Source: an uncultured Fluviicola sp.
GTDB taxonomy: Bacteria > Bacteroidota > Bacteroidia > Flavobacteriales_D > Crocinitomicaceae
Direction: 5' to 3'
DNA: 54,091 bases
NCBI GenBank assembly: GCA_913009205.1
Contig: CAJVYC010000018.1
Location: forward strand, 1-54,091
Shown: one piece after another, positions 34,639-44,400 of the stretch
How positions within the stretch are numbered: position 1 is the stretch's first letter
Layout: the number at the start of each line of letters is the position of its first letter
Program-made: the position numbers and the translations under genes
Notes under the pieces: generated by a model
Told to the model about the DNA's origin: nothing
Databases searched by the model: none
The model's input: the letters and a program-made list of their open reading frames with translations, nothing else

Positions 34639-35190
34639 ATGCGAAAATTGCCAAGCTTTATTCTTCGACTTTTTGGTTGGAAAATTGATCAGCACACTCC
34701 CGTAGGTGTAGCGAAATGTGTTGTTGTCATGGGGCCTCATACATCTAACTGGGATTTTATTATTGGAAAAATGTCCTTTATGAGATTTGGTATAAAAGGA
34801 CGGTACCTGATTAAAAAAGAAGCATTTAAATTTCCATTTGGTTGGTTATTGAAAAGAATGGGCGGAATTCCTGTTGATCGAAGCAAGAACAATAATATCA
34901 CAGATCAAGCTGTGCAATTGTTTAAGGGTAATGATTCTCTATACCTCGTTTTTACACCTGAAGGAACAAGAGATTACAGTCCAGACTGGAAAAAGGGATT
35001 CTATTATATTGCTCAAAAAGCAAATGTTCCCATCTATATCGGTTACATGGATTACAAAAAGAAAATTGGTGGATTTCACAGTGTTTTTGAGCCAACCAGC
35101 GATGTAGATAAAGATATTTTGTATATCAAAGGAATACTTTCTCAATTCCAAGGGAGATACCCAGAGAAAGGGATTCGTATGGAGGATTAG
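34639..35190 (+). CDS. PlsC-like 1-acyl-glycerol-3-phosphate acyltransferase
   Basis: 183 residues. The catalytic HX4D motif is GPHTSNWDF (His34, Asp39); GGIPVDRSK and TPEGTRDYSPDWKKGFYYIA match acyltransferase blocks II and III. No long N-terminal membrane domain. It would acylate lysophosphatidic acid or a related lipid. Short for PlsC (usual 220-260), but the core is complete. Divergent from the membrane-anchored unknown gene; its end overlaps the convergent DUF5522 gene by 4 bp. Confidence 0.82.
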   Translation: MRKLPSFILRLFGWKIDQHTPVGVAKCVVVMGPHTSNWDFIIGKMSFMRFGIKGRYLIKKEAFKFPFGWLLKRMGGIPVDRSKNNNITDQAVQLFKGNDSLYLVFTPEGTRDYSPDWKKGFYYIAQKANVPIYIGYMDYKKKIGGFHSVFEPTSDVDKDILYIKGILSQFQGRYPEKGIRMED

Positions 35191-35378
35191 TCTTTTCCTT
35201 CAACTTTACCTGTTGCTTTATTGAATCCGTAAGGGCAATGCTTGCAACCACTTTTACAGCAGTGACCTCGTTTTCTGTGGTATTTTTCCGTGAAGACAAT
35301 AAAGCCTTCTGGGCTTAAATAATAATCCTCAGGATTTAAGTTTCCGCGTTTAGAAAAACCAGACATATCATCACTCAT
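35187..35378 (-). CDS. DUF5522 small protein with Cys cluster
   Basis: 63 residues. PEDYYLSPEGFIVFTEKYH then RGHCCKSGCKHCPYGF match DUF5522, a small family with four conserved cysteines able to bind a metal. Function unknown. It overlaps the acyltransferase gene convergently by 4 bp. Confidence 0.85.
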   Translation of the reverse strand: MSDDMSGFSKRGNLNPEDYYLSPEGFIVFTEKYHRKRGHCCKSGCKHCPYGFNKATGKVEGKD

Positions 35379-35404
35379 GCTGCAAATTTAATTCATAATT
35401 AGAT

Positions 35405-35412
35405 TAGTTTTG
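35405..35412 (+). promoter_or_regulatory. -7 promoter element TAGTTTTG of the ACC-deaminase-like gene
   Basis: Exact TAnnTTTG match, 9 nt before ATG at 35422, implying a leader of only a few nt. The TTG in this box (35410) is not the start codon. Confidence 0.5.
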
Positions 35413-35421
35413 TGTTCTATC

Positions 35422-36354
35422 ATGATTGATTTAGAAAAATCCGTAACGCAGCAAATTGAATCCACTTTTCTTAAAGAAAGAGGGATTGAACTTTTTATTA
35501 AACGAGACGACCTTTTACATTCCGAAATTTCGGGAAATAAATGGAGGAAGTTAAAATTCAATTTGGACAAATGTGTTCATCAAAAGAATGCTGGCATCTT
35601 GACTTTTGGAGGCGCTTATTCAAATCATTTAGTTGCTGCGGCTGCAGCTTGTGCATCTGTCGGCTTGAAAAGTATTGGTATCGTTAGAGGTGAGGAATTG
35701 AATTCCAAGAGTAATGGCACCTTGGTGAGATGCGAGGAGTATGGAATGGAGCTTCAATTCATCTCGCGCGAGGAATACAGCTTAAGAAACGAAAGGTATT
35801 ACCACGAAGAATTATTACTCGAGAGTTCAAATTTCCTCGTTGTTCCGGAAGGTGGTGCAAATTATTTAGGAATGATCGGATGTCAAGAACTGATCTCTGA
35901 AATTGACGGGGACTTTGATTCAATATTTGTTGCTCAAGGAACTACAACAACGAGTTGTGGATTGGCTTTGGGATTAGACGAAGATCAAAAAATGTATGTC
36001 GTTCCTACATTGAAAGGCTTTAATTCATTTGAAGAGATGAACTCGCTTTTTAATAAAGCCGCCTTGTCTCAAGAAGCCATCGATCAAATCGAAAACCAAA
36101 TTGTAGTTTGTGACCAATATCATTTTGGAGGCTACGGAAAGTGCACTCAAGAACTGCTCGAATTTATCCACGATTTTCACACCAATCACAGGATCAAGCT
36201 AGATCCTGTTTACACCGGAAAAGCTATGTATGCCCTAATGGATCTTGCAAAATCAGGAACGTTGGACAATCAAAAAATTATCTTCATCCACACCGGAGGT
36301 ATTCAAGGATCACAAAGCATTATTGATAAAACAGGATTTAATTTTTATTCCTAA
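35422..36354 (+). CDS. 1-aminocyclopropane-1-carboxylate deaminase/D-cysteine desulfhydrase family protein
   Basis: 310 residues, a fold type II PLP enzyme. ELFIKRDDLLHSEISGNKWR gives the Schiff-base Lys40; TFGGAYSNHLVAAAAACASV is the substrate and PLP region. FVAQGTTTTSCGLALGL is the phosphate-binding loop and FIHTGGIQGSQ lies near the end. The family cleaves ACC or D-cysteine; these cannot be told apart here, although D-cysteine desulfhydrase is the commoner role in bacteria. It is monocistronic. Confidence 0.88.
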   Translation: MIDLEKSVTQQIESTFLKERGIELFIKRDDLLHSEISGNKWRKLKFNLDKCVHQKNAGILTFGGAYSNHLVAAAAACASVGLKSIGIVRGEELNSKSNGTLVRCEEYGMELQFISREEYSLRNERYYHEELLLESSNFLVVPEGGANYLGMIGCQELISEIDGDFDSIFVAQGTTTTSCGLALGLDEDQKMYVVPTLKGFNSFEEMNSLFNKAALSQEAIDQIENQIVVCDQYHFGGYGKCTQELLEFIHDFHTNHRIKLDPVYTGKAMYALMDLAKSGTLDNQKIIFIHTGGIQGSQSIIDKTGFNFYS

Positions 36355-36418
36355 AAATTTGAATAACTCGAATCGCTTCTCTTTTGCGCTTAGCGGCTAC
36401 CTTTTTGATTAATCATGC

Positions 36419-36490
36419 ATCGAACAATCCAATAATCGAATAATCAAATGATCTAACCATCAAATGATCGAGCTATCGAACAATCAACTC
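36419..36490. repeat. Array of nine 8-bp tandem units at the folP 3' end
   Basis: Reading from 36419 in steps of eight: ATCGAACA, ATCCAATA, ATCGAATA, ATCAAATG, ATCTAACC, ATCAAATG, ATCGAGCT, ATCGAACA, ATCAACTC. ATC is constant and the rest is ANNNA/C-rich. The array spans the convergent gap and reaches through the folP stop codon into its last codons. Related 8-mers lie at 6150-6173 and in the arms of the inverted repeat 6997-7118. Confidence 0.8.
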
Positions 36491-37321
36491 CACCGCTTCC
36501 ATCACGTCATGCACTCTCAAAATCTTCGCGCCTTTAAGCAAAGCGATTTTATTCAGAGCAATTGTTCCTTCAAGTGATTCTTCAGGAGTAATACCCAGTT
36601 TCTTGTAAATCATCGACTTACGAGAAAGCCCTGCGAGAATTGGCCGTTCCAAAAAACGAAAATGTTCGAGGCAATCCAAAAGCTCATAATTTTGATCAAT
36701 TGTCTTGCTGAATCCAAAGCCAGGATCTAGAATAATATCCTTCACACCTTTCGATTCTAAAATTTTGATTTTTTTAGAGAAGTACTTCGAGATGTCTCCA
36801 AATAGATTGTTGTACTCCACATTCTTCTGCATATTCTGCGGCGTTCCTTGGATATGCATTAGAATGTATGGAACTCCGTAATATCCAGCTACATCAGCGA
36901 TTTCCGGATCAATTCCAAACCCACTAATGTCATTGATTATGTGTGCACCTTCTTCAATTGCGGTCTTTGCGACCTCAGAACGAAAGGTATCGATCGAGAT
37001 AATGGCATCTGGAAACTCCTTTGAAATAGCGTTAATGGCCGGTTGAATTCTAGCTATTTCATCCTCTATTGAAATGTCTGTTGCGCCCGGGCGAGAGGAG
37101 TAACCACCGATATCCAAAATACTAGCTCCATTGTTTAACATATCATTAACACGCGTTAAAATTTCGTTAACGGATTCGGAGCGACTCCCACTGTAGAAGG
37201 AATCAGGTGTCACATTGACAATCCCCATCACGAGCGGTGTTGATAAATCGATCAACTTATCGCCTGCAATAATGCTGTAATTACTAGGAAAAATTGTATC
37301 TTCAACGTCTGAATTTTGCAT
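36473..37321 (-). CDS. folP: Dihydropteroate synthase
   Basis: 282 residues from MQNSDVEDT; the frame continues upstream but overlaps the divergent gene, so the ATG next to the leader is chosen. It joins p-aminobenzoate to dihydropterin pyrophosphate in folate synthesis. Motifs: MGIVNVTPDSFYSG, ILDIGGYSSRPGA, ISIDTFRSEVA, INDISGFG, ILDPGFGFSKT and AGLSRKSM (substrate-binding Arg/Lys). Usual length. Divergent from DUF1599 with only 10 bp between start codons; the C-terminus lies inside the 8-bp repeat array. Confidence 0.95.
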   Translation of the reverse strand: MQNSDVEDTIFPSNYSIIAGDKLIDLSTPLVMGIVNVTPDSFYSGSRSESVNEILTRVNDMLNNGASILDIGGYSSRPGATDISIEDEIARIQPAINAISKEFPDAIISIDTFRSEVAKTAIEEGAHIINDISGFGIDPEIADVAGYYGVPYILMHIQGTPQNMQKNVEYNNLFGDISKYFSKKIKILESKGVKDIILDPGFGFSKTIDQNYELLDCLEHFRFLERPILAGLSRKSMIYKKLGITPEESLEGTIALNKIALLKGAKILRVHDVMEAVELIVR

Positions 37322-37331
37322 AGTTAAATCA

Positions 37332-37880
37332 ATGAGTAATACCAACACAGAGTATACAAATGTAATGAATGTTTGCAGAGATATTTTCTCTAAGAAGACA
37401 AAGGATTATGGAACTGCATGGAGAATCTTGCGGCCGAGTTCTTTGACGGACCAATTGTTTATTAAAGCACAGCGAATTAGAACAGTTCAAGTGACTGGAG
37501 AAAATAAAGTTGGTGAAAATATTGAGGATGAGTTTGTCGCTATTGTCAATTACTGCTTAATGGCAATAATCCAATTGCGCGAAACAGATTTATCAGAAAT
37601 GGAATTGTCTGCATCTTTGGCGATCGAATTGTATGATAAATACGCAATCGACGCCACGGAATTAATGAAGAAAAAAAATCATGATTACGGAGAGGCTTGG
37701 AGAGATATGAGGGTGAGTTCACTCACGGATTTAATTCTTCAAAAGATTTTCAGAGTGAAACAAATTGAAGATAATGGTGGCGCAACCTTAATTAGTGAGG
37801 GTGTTGATGCCAATTATTTTGATATGCTGAATTATTCAGTATTTGCATTGATTCACATGCAAGTAGGACAAAAAGTATAG
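37332..37880 (+). CDS. DUF1599 domain protein (two copies)
   Basis: 182 residues made of two homologous halves: FSKKTKDYGTAWRILRPSSL with TDQLFIKAQRIRTVQ, and MKKKNHDYGEAWRDMRVSSL with TDLILQKIFRVKQIE. Each carries the DYGxAWR motif typical of DUF1599, which is found in this position (folP, DUF1599, DoxX, tpiA) in many Bacteroidota. Function unknown. First gene of a four-gene operon. Confidence 0.9.
   Translation: MSNTNTEYTNVMNVCRDIFSKKTKDYGTAWRILRPSSLTDQLFIKAQRIRTVQVTGENKVGENIEDEFVAIVNYCLMAIIQLRETDLSEMELSASLAIELYDKYAIDATELMKKKNHDYGEAWRDMRVSSLTDLILQKIFRVKQIEDNGGATLISEGVDANYFDMLNYSVFALIHMQVGQKV
37357..37364 (-). promoter_or_regulatory. -7 promoter element TACATTTG of folP inside the DUF1599 gene
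   Basis: On the minus strand TACATTTG matches TAnnTTTG, 35 nt before the folP ATG. It lies 25 bp inside the divergent DUF1599 gene, so the two promoters overlap the opposite coding regions. Confidence 0.45.
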
Positions 37881-37883
37881 GTT

Positions 37884-39821
37884 ATGAAAGAGAAAATTAC
37901 GCTCGTGGGGAGATCAATGGTCTTCAATATCGTTTTTATTGCTTTAAATTTAGTCGGACTGACATTCCTCGTTGCAGGCTATCACGATAGCGCTGTCAAC
38001 CACTCAACTTTATACAAAGCGATCGGATGGCTCTTAATGCTTCTCAGTATTGGAGGTCTTGTTTTGTTCAAAGGGAAGTTAATGATGTCAGGTGTTTCAC
38101 GCGTTTTAGTCGGTGGGCTTTTCATCGTTTCTGGATTGGTGAAAGCAAATGACCCTATCGGGTTTTCGTACAAGCTGGAAGAGTATTTTGAAGACGGTGC
38201 GCTTGCCTATAGAGTCAAAGAAATGTTCGGAGCTCCAGGCTTTTCCATGGAGTACTTTATCGAATGGGCACTGCTCTTAAGTGTGCTCGTTTGTATTTTT
38301 GAAATAGTTCTTGGGGTACTTATCATCATTGGAGGTAAGGTCAAAATGGTGACTTATTTGATGCTGATCATGATGATCTTCTTCACATTTTTAACCTGGC
38401 ATACTTCAACTTGTGATCCAGAAGTTCGATTCTTAGATCATGATACGTATGTAATGTCAGACCCTGGTGACGCCTCTCTTGCAAAAATCAAACTCGAAGA
38501 AGCGAAGACGGAATTGAACACAGCCAAGGCTGCTAAGAAAAATGGAAAGACCTATAGCAAGTTAGTTTGGGTAGTTTCTAAATCCAAAGAAGAAGTTGTG
38601 ATTGCCGAAATGAAAACACCTCAATGTGTTGCCGATTGCGGTTGTTTCGGAGATGCTATGAAAGGTTCTGTTGGTCGATCTCTATCACCTAAAGAATCGT
38701 TGTGGAAAGATTTGGTGCTTCTGTATTTAGTCATCTGGATCTTCGTTGCGCAATGGATTATTAAACCGAATACAAGAAAACAGAACCTCGTAATGATTTC
38801 TTCTTCGATGGTTGTCGTTGTCTTCTTTTCGTGGGTCTTTGGCTGGTATTTCCCAATCTTCTTTGCACTTGCAGCAATTTTGGGTTCTCTTTGGATGTTA
38901 AGAGCAGGAGGGAAGTATTTCGGAAACTATTATGGCAGTGCTCTGGGGGTAACTTTACTATGTATTTTCATGGTAACGTACGTTCTTATGTACAATCCAA
39001 TTAAGGATTATAGACCTTATGCAATTGGTTCTGATTTAAACGAAAAAATGAACGATGGTGTTGTGGGAGAATACACAAACATGGCCGTTTATGAAAATAC
39101 TAAAAATGGCAAGGAACGAAGCTATGATGGCTCATCTGGAGCTTATATGGAATCCAAAATCTGGGAAGATACTCTGAATTGGAAATTCAAAGAAATGCGT
39201 CAAATTGTAATTGTTGAACCGGTAAATCCCTCTATAATGGACTTCCACCCAACAATTGATATTGCCGATTTATCCAGCGCCGAAATGAAATTGAGCATGA
39301 TTCAAAAATTCATTGATACGAATTCGATGCAGATGATTCGAATTAGAGATAATTACGACAATGCAACGTATGATTTGACTTTTGAGGAATACAATCTTGA
39401 CGAATATCCACCAGCTGATTATCCAGTTTTAGATACACTTTCGAGTTATCCAGAAGATATTTCGGATATCGATGCAATGGATGCGATTATTAACTCTAAG
39501 CGCATCGTGATGATTATTTCTAAAAGTTTGGATGCAGGAGATTGGTCGAACCTCGATAAACTCAAAAAATTACAAGCAGCTTGTAAGAAAAAAGGAGTGC
39601 CGTTTATTATGATTTGTAATGCAAGTCGCTTGGACATTAGCAGATTCAGAAAGAAGAATAAGTTTAACATTGCAACTTTCTCGATGGATGAAATTGAATT
39701 AAAAATCATTTCAAGGTCAAATCCATCAGTAATAGTATTGGAAAAAGGAGTCGTGAAAGCTAAGTATGCTTTCAGATCAACTCCATCTGTAGACTCATTC
39801 AAATCAAACCACTTGAAATAA
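37884..39821 (+). CDS. DoxX-family membrane protein with C-terminal thioredoxin-like domain
   Basis: 645 residues. About eight hydrophobic helices span residues 12-380. The second and third carry the DoxX pattern SRVLVGGLFIVSGLVKANDP and IGFSYKLEEYFEDGALAY. A periplasmic-type loop contains the cysteine group CVADCGCFGDA (about 248-258). The last ~130 residues, VMIISKSLDAGDWSNLDKL, AACKKKGVPFIMICNASRLD and NPSVIVLEKGVVKAKY, look like a thioredoxin fold without a CXXC pair. DoxX proteins of this BT_3928-like group may act in electron transfer or redox maturation; the function is unproven. Second gene of the operon; its stop overlaps the tpiA ATG by 1 bp. Confidence 0.8.
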   Translation: MKEKITLVGRSMVFNIVFIALNLVGLTFLVAGYHDSAVNHSTLYKAIGWLLMLLSIGGLVLFKGKLMMSGVSRVLVGGLFIVSGLVKANDPIGFSYKLEEYFEDGALAYRVKEMFGAPGFSMEYFIEWALLLSVLVCIFEIVLGVLIIIGGKVKMVTYLMLIMMIFFTFLTWHTSTCDPEVRFLDHDTYVMSDPGDASLAKIKLEEAKTELNTAKAAKKNGKTYSKLVWVVSKSKEEVVIAEMKTPQCVADCGCFGDAMKGSVGRSLSPKESLWKDLVLLYLVIWIFVAQWIIKPNTRKQNLVMISSSMVVVVFFSWVFGWYFPIFFALAAILGSLWMLRAGGKYFGNYYGSALGVTLLCIFMVTYVLMYNPIKDYRPYAIGSDLNEKMNDGVVGEYTNMAVYENTKNGKERSYDGSSGAYMESKIWEDTLNWKFKEMRQIVIVEPVNPSIMDFHPTIDIADLSSAEMKLSMIQKFIDTNSMQMIRIRDNYDNATYDLTFEEYNLDEYPPADYPVLDTLSSYPEDISDIDAMDAIINSKRIVMIISKSLDAGDWSNLDKLKKLQAACKKKGVPFIMICNASRLDISRFRKKNKFNIATFSMDEIELKIISRSNPSVIVLEKGVVKAKYAFRSTPSVDSFKSNHLK

Positions 39822-40561
39822 TGGCGCAAAAAATAGTTGCAGGAAATTGGAAAATGAACCTTGAGTTAAATGAAGCAAAGGATCTCATAAAAGGAATCAA
39901 AAATTCTCAAGACGACGTTAGAGTCATCGTTTTCCCATCTTCCGTTTTTATCAACGTGGTTGCTGAAGGAAAAAATGACAATGTCGAAGTTGGAACGCAG
40001 AACTTCCACACAGAACTTAAAGGAGCTTTCACAGGTGAATTGTCTATCAGTCAATTACGAAGTGCCGGCGCAACTGTTGGCTTGATTGGTCACAGCGAAA
40101 GAAGGGCGTTTTTCAGTGAAGGAAACGACCTTATAAAAATTAAAGTGAATGCGGCTGTAGCAAACAATTTTGATTTTATCTTTTGTTGTGGTGAACCATT
40201 GATGATTCGCGAAGCAGGAAAAGAATTGGAGTTCATTAAAATGCAATTGGAAGAAAGTCTATTTCATTTAACAAAAGAACAAATGATGGGCAAGGTCATT
40301 GCTTACGAGCCAGTTTGGGCTATAGGTACTGGAATGACAGCATCTTCTGATCAGGCCGAAAGAATGCATAGAGCAATTCGCACTTGGATTCATGAACGTT
40401 ATGATCATGAAACAGCGCAAAATGTTTCAATTCTTTACGGCGGAAGTTGCAACCAAGACAATGCAAAAGAGTTGTTTTCTTGTCCGAACGTTGATGGTGG
40501 ACTAATAGGTGGAGCTTCGTTGAAAGGAGAAGCGTTCTGCACCATTATTGATTCTTACTAA
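39821..40561 (+). CDS. tpiA: Triosephosphate isomerase
   Basis: 246 residues. GNWKMN gives Asn9 and Lys11; GLIGHSERRAFF gives the electrophile His91; AYEPVWAIGTGMTAS gives the catalytic base Glu163; ILYGGSCNQDN and DGGLIGGASLK bind the phosphate. It interconverts dihydroxyacetone phosphate and glyceraldehyde-3-phosphate. Coupled by 1-bp overlaps (TAATG) to the DoxX gene before it and prmA after it. Confidence 0.98.
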   Translation: MAQKIVAGNWKMNLELNEAKDLIKGIKNSQDDVRVIVFPSSVFINVVAEGKNDNVEVGTQNFHTELKGAFTGELSISQLRSAGATVGLIGHSERRAFFSEGNDLIKIKVNAAVANNFDFIFCCGEPLMIREAGKELEFIKMQLEESLFHLTKEQMMGKVIAYEPVWAIGTGMTASSDQAERMHRAIRTWIHERYDHETAQNVSILYGGSCNQDNAKELFSCPNVDGGLIGGASLKGEAFCTIIDSY

Positions 40562-41391
40562 TGGATACCTTAGAATTAAAAATAAATATATCACCCAAGA
40601 ATCCTTGGAGTGATATTCTGGTATCCGAACTTTCTGAGTTGGGCTTTGATAGTTTTGTAGATACTGAGGAAGGTTTATTGGCATACGCTCCGGCAGAAAT
40701 AAGATTGGAAGATATACTCTCTAAAACATCAATTGCAGGAGACAATGAAGGAACGTTTTCAACTTCTCATCAAATAATTCCACATCAGAATTGGAATGCA
40801 AAATGGGAATCAGATTTTCATCCTGTCTTCGTTGAAGAATACGCAACTATCTTAGCTCCATTTCACGATAAGAAGGTGGCGAAAGGAATGAAAGTTGTGA
40901 TCCAACCGCAAATGTCGTTCGGTACTGGACATCATCAAACGACTTGGATGATGACAAAAGCACTTTTTGAATTGGACTTGGTTCCTGAAGCAGTATTAGA
41001 CATGGGAACAGGAACAGGCGTTCTCGCAATTGTCGCGGAGAACCTTGGAGCGAAGCGAATCCTTGCTATTGATATAGAATCATGGTCTGCTGAGAACGCT
41101 GAATTGAATGCAAATTCAAATGGCAGTCAAAATATTGAGGTAAAGTGCGGTGATATCGACCTAGTGGGAGATGAACAATTTGGATTGATAATTGCAAACA
41201 TCAACAAGAATATTTTGAAAGTACATATGAGTGATTATGCAAGGTCTTTAAATCCGAATGGAACTCTTCTCCTCAGCGGTTTCTTTGATTCGGACGTTGA
41301 AGAAATGACGGCATTTGCCGAACAATTTGGATTGAAGCAAACGGAAGTCTTTGGAAAAGACGAGTGGGCTGCAATTCAATTGACTAAATAA
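40561..41391 (+). CDS. prmA: Ribosomal protein L11 methyltransferase
   Basis: 276 residues. N-terminal domain about 1-95; QPQMSFGTGHHQTTWMM begins the catalytic part, VLDMGTGTGVLAIVAENLGA is the SAM-binding motif I, AIDIESWSAENAELNAN motif II, and LIIANINKNIL the NPPY-like region (IANI) typical of PrmA. It methylates L11 on Lys and the N-terminal residue. Last gene of the DUF1599 operon. Confidence 0.95.
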   Translation: MDTLELKINISPKNPWSDILVSELSELGFDSFVDTEEGLLAYAPAEIRLEDILSKTSIAGDNEGTFSTSHQIIPHQNWNAKWESDFHPVFVEEYATILAPFHDKKVAKGMKVVIQPQMSFGTGHHQTTWMMTKALFELDLVPEAVLDMGTGTGVLAIVAENLGAKRILAIDIESWSAENAELNANSNGSQNIEVKCGDIDLVGDEQFGLIIANINKNILKVHMSDYARSLNPNGTLLLSGFFDSDVEEMTAFAEQFGLKQTEVFGKDEWAAIQLTK

Positions 41392-41408
41392 ACTAAAGAC
41401 AAAAAACT

Positions 41409-44400
41409 ATGTGGACTAGAAGCCTTTTTACAGGTCTTGTCGTGTTGTTATCTTTCACGGTTATAGGGCAAACGTATTCAAATGATAGAGAAAAGTTTGT
41501 AAAAGAGTTTCAAAAACAACTTAGTGAATATGGAAAAGGCGAATCAAAGGCCTTTGCTAGGAATTTGTTACCGGCAATGTTATTGGAGTCTAGCGATATG
41601 TCTGACAAGTACTTCAATAAGATGGTCGAAATATGTAATATTTTAGTTGAAAAAAGATTTAAGCCATATCCAGAAATTTACCATTACATCTATTCTGTTT
41701 ATTCATTTGTAGAGAAAAAGCAATCAACAGATAGTTATGATGCATGGCACGAAAGTATTGATAAGTTAGCTGTCTATAAGATTAAGAAAAAATTTACTGG
41801 CTTTATTGAGTTCTCGGCGGGCTTCTTTTCAGAAAGTAGAATCGCATCTTCTTCTGATTTTGATTGGTACTATACTGGTGGGAATTACAATTTTGAATTC
41901 AAGAAAAATGCAGTGATTAATTTTTCTGGAGGGGATTTAATCTGTCGCGTTTCTAATTCAAAAGCAGGAAAGAAAGCTGAAATTCTCGACAGCATTCACA
42001 TAATGAATACAAAAGGAGTTTACGATCCTGTCCTGCAAAAATGGAAAGGTTCTGAAGGGAAAATTACATGGGCAAGAGTAGGTTTGTCCGCGGAGACAAC
42101 TTTTGCTGAATTGAGTTACTTTGACCTTTCAATGACAAAGTCTGCAATTAGAATTGATACGGTTTTATTAACTACACCCTATTTTGATGCCCCTATTAAA
42201 GGTCGATTGATGGACCGAGCTTTTAAAATCAGTCGAGAAGTAGATAAGAAATTTCCACAATTTCTTTCTTTTCAACAAAAGCTAATTATTAAAGAGATCG
42301 TTCCCAATGTTGATTATGTAGGTGGTTTTGAGATGCAAGGACAGAATTTTTATGGTACGGGTTCGAGTTCTGTTCCTTCACAAATTACAGTTAAACGCAA
42401 TGGAGCTCCATTTATATTTGCAAAATCAAAGCAAATATTTGTTCAAAAAGACAAGATTAAGATTGAACAAGCAGAAACCTCAGTTTATTTGAGTTCAGGC
42501 GATTCGATTTATCATCCTGGAGCTGATTTTCAGTATGAATTAGATACTAAAAAAGTACTTCTTTCTCGATCTAATTCTGGAATTGGTCAAGCTGCATTTG
42601 AAAATTCATATCATCAATTGGATATGTTTCCAAAACAAATTATGTGGGATGTAAATTCCGATATTCTCTCAATGCCTGTTGGATTTGGAATAAGTCAAGA
42701 GCAGAGATTAGCTCGGTTTGAATCGAAAAATTTCTTTGATGAGAGATTATACGATAGACTTCAAGGTCTGAGCGCAGTTCATCCATTGGTTCAGCTATCT
42801 AATTATTCATATACTTATGACGAAGAAAAAATGACGATTGGTAAAGCTGCTTCTGCATTAAATATGGAGATAAGCCAGGCGAAATCTATATTAATTAACT
42901 TATCGAATTTAGGTTTTATTACATATGATGGTGAAAAGGGTTTTATAACGATTAAGAAGAAATTGAAAACATTTGTAAGAGCTAAATCAGGAACTTCTGA
43001 TTACGATAATATCGTTTTCACATCTGATTTGAGAGAGAAAAAATCTAGACAACTTGAAGGAAAGTCTCGAGAAGAAATATATGCAGATAAGCACTTGTTT
43101 TATATAGATTCTATCTTCAAGAAAATTAACAACGATAGGAGGATGATTACTGAGTATGCCTCCATTGATTTAACTACATTAAATCTTGACATATATGCTG
43201 TTGATGTCGTCGATATTTCTAAAAGAAAAAATGTAGTTATTGTTCTTGATGACAACCATTTATTGGTTAGACAGAATAGAGACTTTAGTTTCTCTGGTTG
43301 GCTTTATGCAGGGAAAATTGAAATCAACACAACAGCAGCGAATTTCGAGTATGAAGAATTTAAAGTTAAACTTCTCGAAACTAAAGAGTCTGTATTTAAA
43401 GTTCTTCCTATGGAAAAAGAACATGGCCCTGGTATGGTGAAAATGTTGAGTAGTATTTCTGGGATTTCTGGTGAATTATTGATTGATGATCCGACGAATA
43501 AATCGGGTAAAAACAAGAGTTTTGATTCATACCCAAAGCTAATCTCATCCTCCAAAACGAAAGTATTTTACAATTCTAAAGACACTTATAGACGTGGTTA
43601 TGATAGTACGAGATTCTACTATACACTAGAACCATTCGAATTGGACGATCTGAATACTTTTACCGATTCATTGCTTCGTTTTAAAGGTGAATTGACTTCA
43701 GCAGAAATTTTCCCAACAATTAAGGAGGACATTAAAATTATGCCTGATTATTCATTTGGTTTCTCAATAAAAGCGCCAGATGGAGGTTATGATTTCTATA
43801 GTACGGATTCCAAGTATGAAAACAAGATTCTTTTATCGCAGAATGGATTGCAAGGTGCGGGGACAATTAACTTTATCAATTCAAGCTCTGTATCTAAAAG
43901 CCTATTCACTTTCTTGCCTGATTCAACCGTTGGGATTGTATCATTTGTAAACAGACCAAGCGAAACTGAAGTTCAATTTCCTCCGGTAGAATCTGACGAG
44001 GCCTATATTAAATATATTCCCAAGCAAAATACATTAAAAGTCTCTTCATTGCCAAATAAGGAAATTAAATTCTTTGGAGGCGAGGCAAGACTTAGAGGCA
44101 CCCTGTCAATTCAACCTATTGGCATGAGAGGGAAGGGACTTATGTCATTTCAAATGGCCACCTTAATTTCAGATGATTTTTCTTATAATAGATACGAGAT
44201 CATTTCTGATGCCGCCAGTTTTAGTCTAATGAATGATTCTAAAAATTATGCCGAGGGTGAAAATCCTCTTGCATTCAATACAAAAAATGTGTCTGCCAAG
44301 GTTTCATTCAAAGATAGAAATGGAATATTTAATTCTAATGAAGGTGAATCTGAAGTATATTTCCCGGTTAATCAGTACATGTGTAAAATGGATAGGTTTA

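Noticed and set aside
35410-35421. TTG start four codons upstream for the ACC-deaminase-like protein
   Set aside because: The codon lies inside the -7 element; the ATG at 35422 fits the family start.
36419-36490. CRISPR array or transposon end
   Set aside because: Eight-bp units without spacers and no transposase or terminal inverted repeats.
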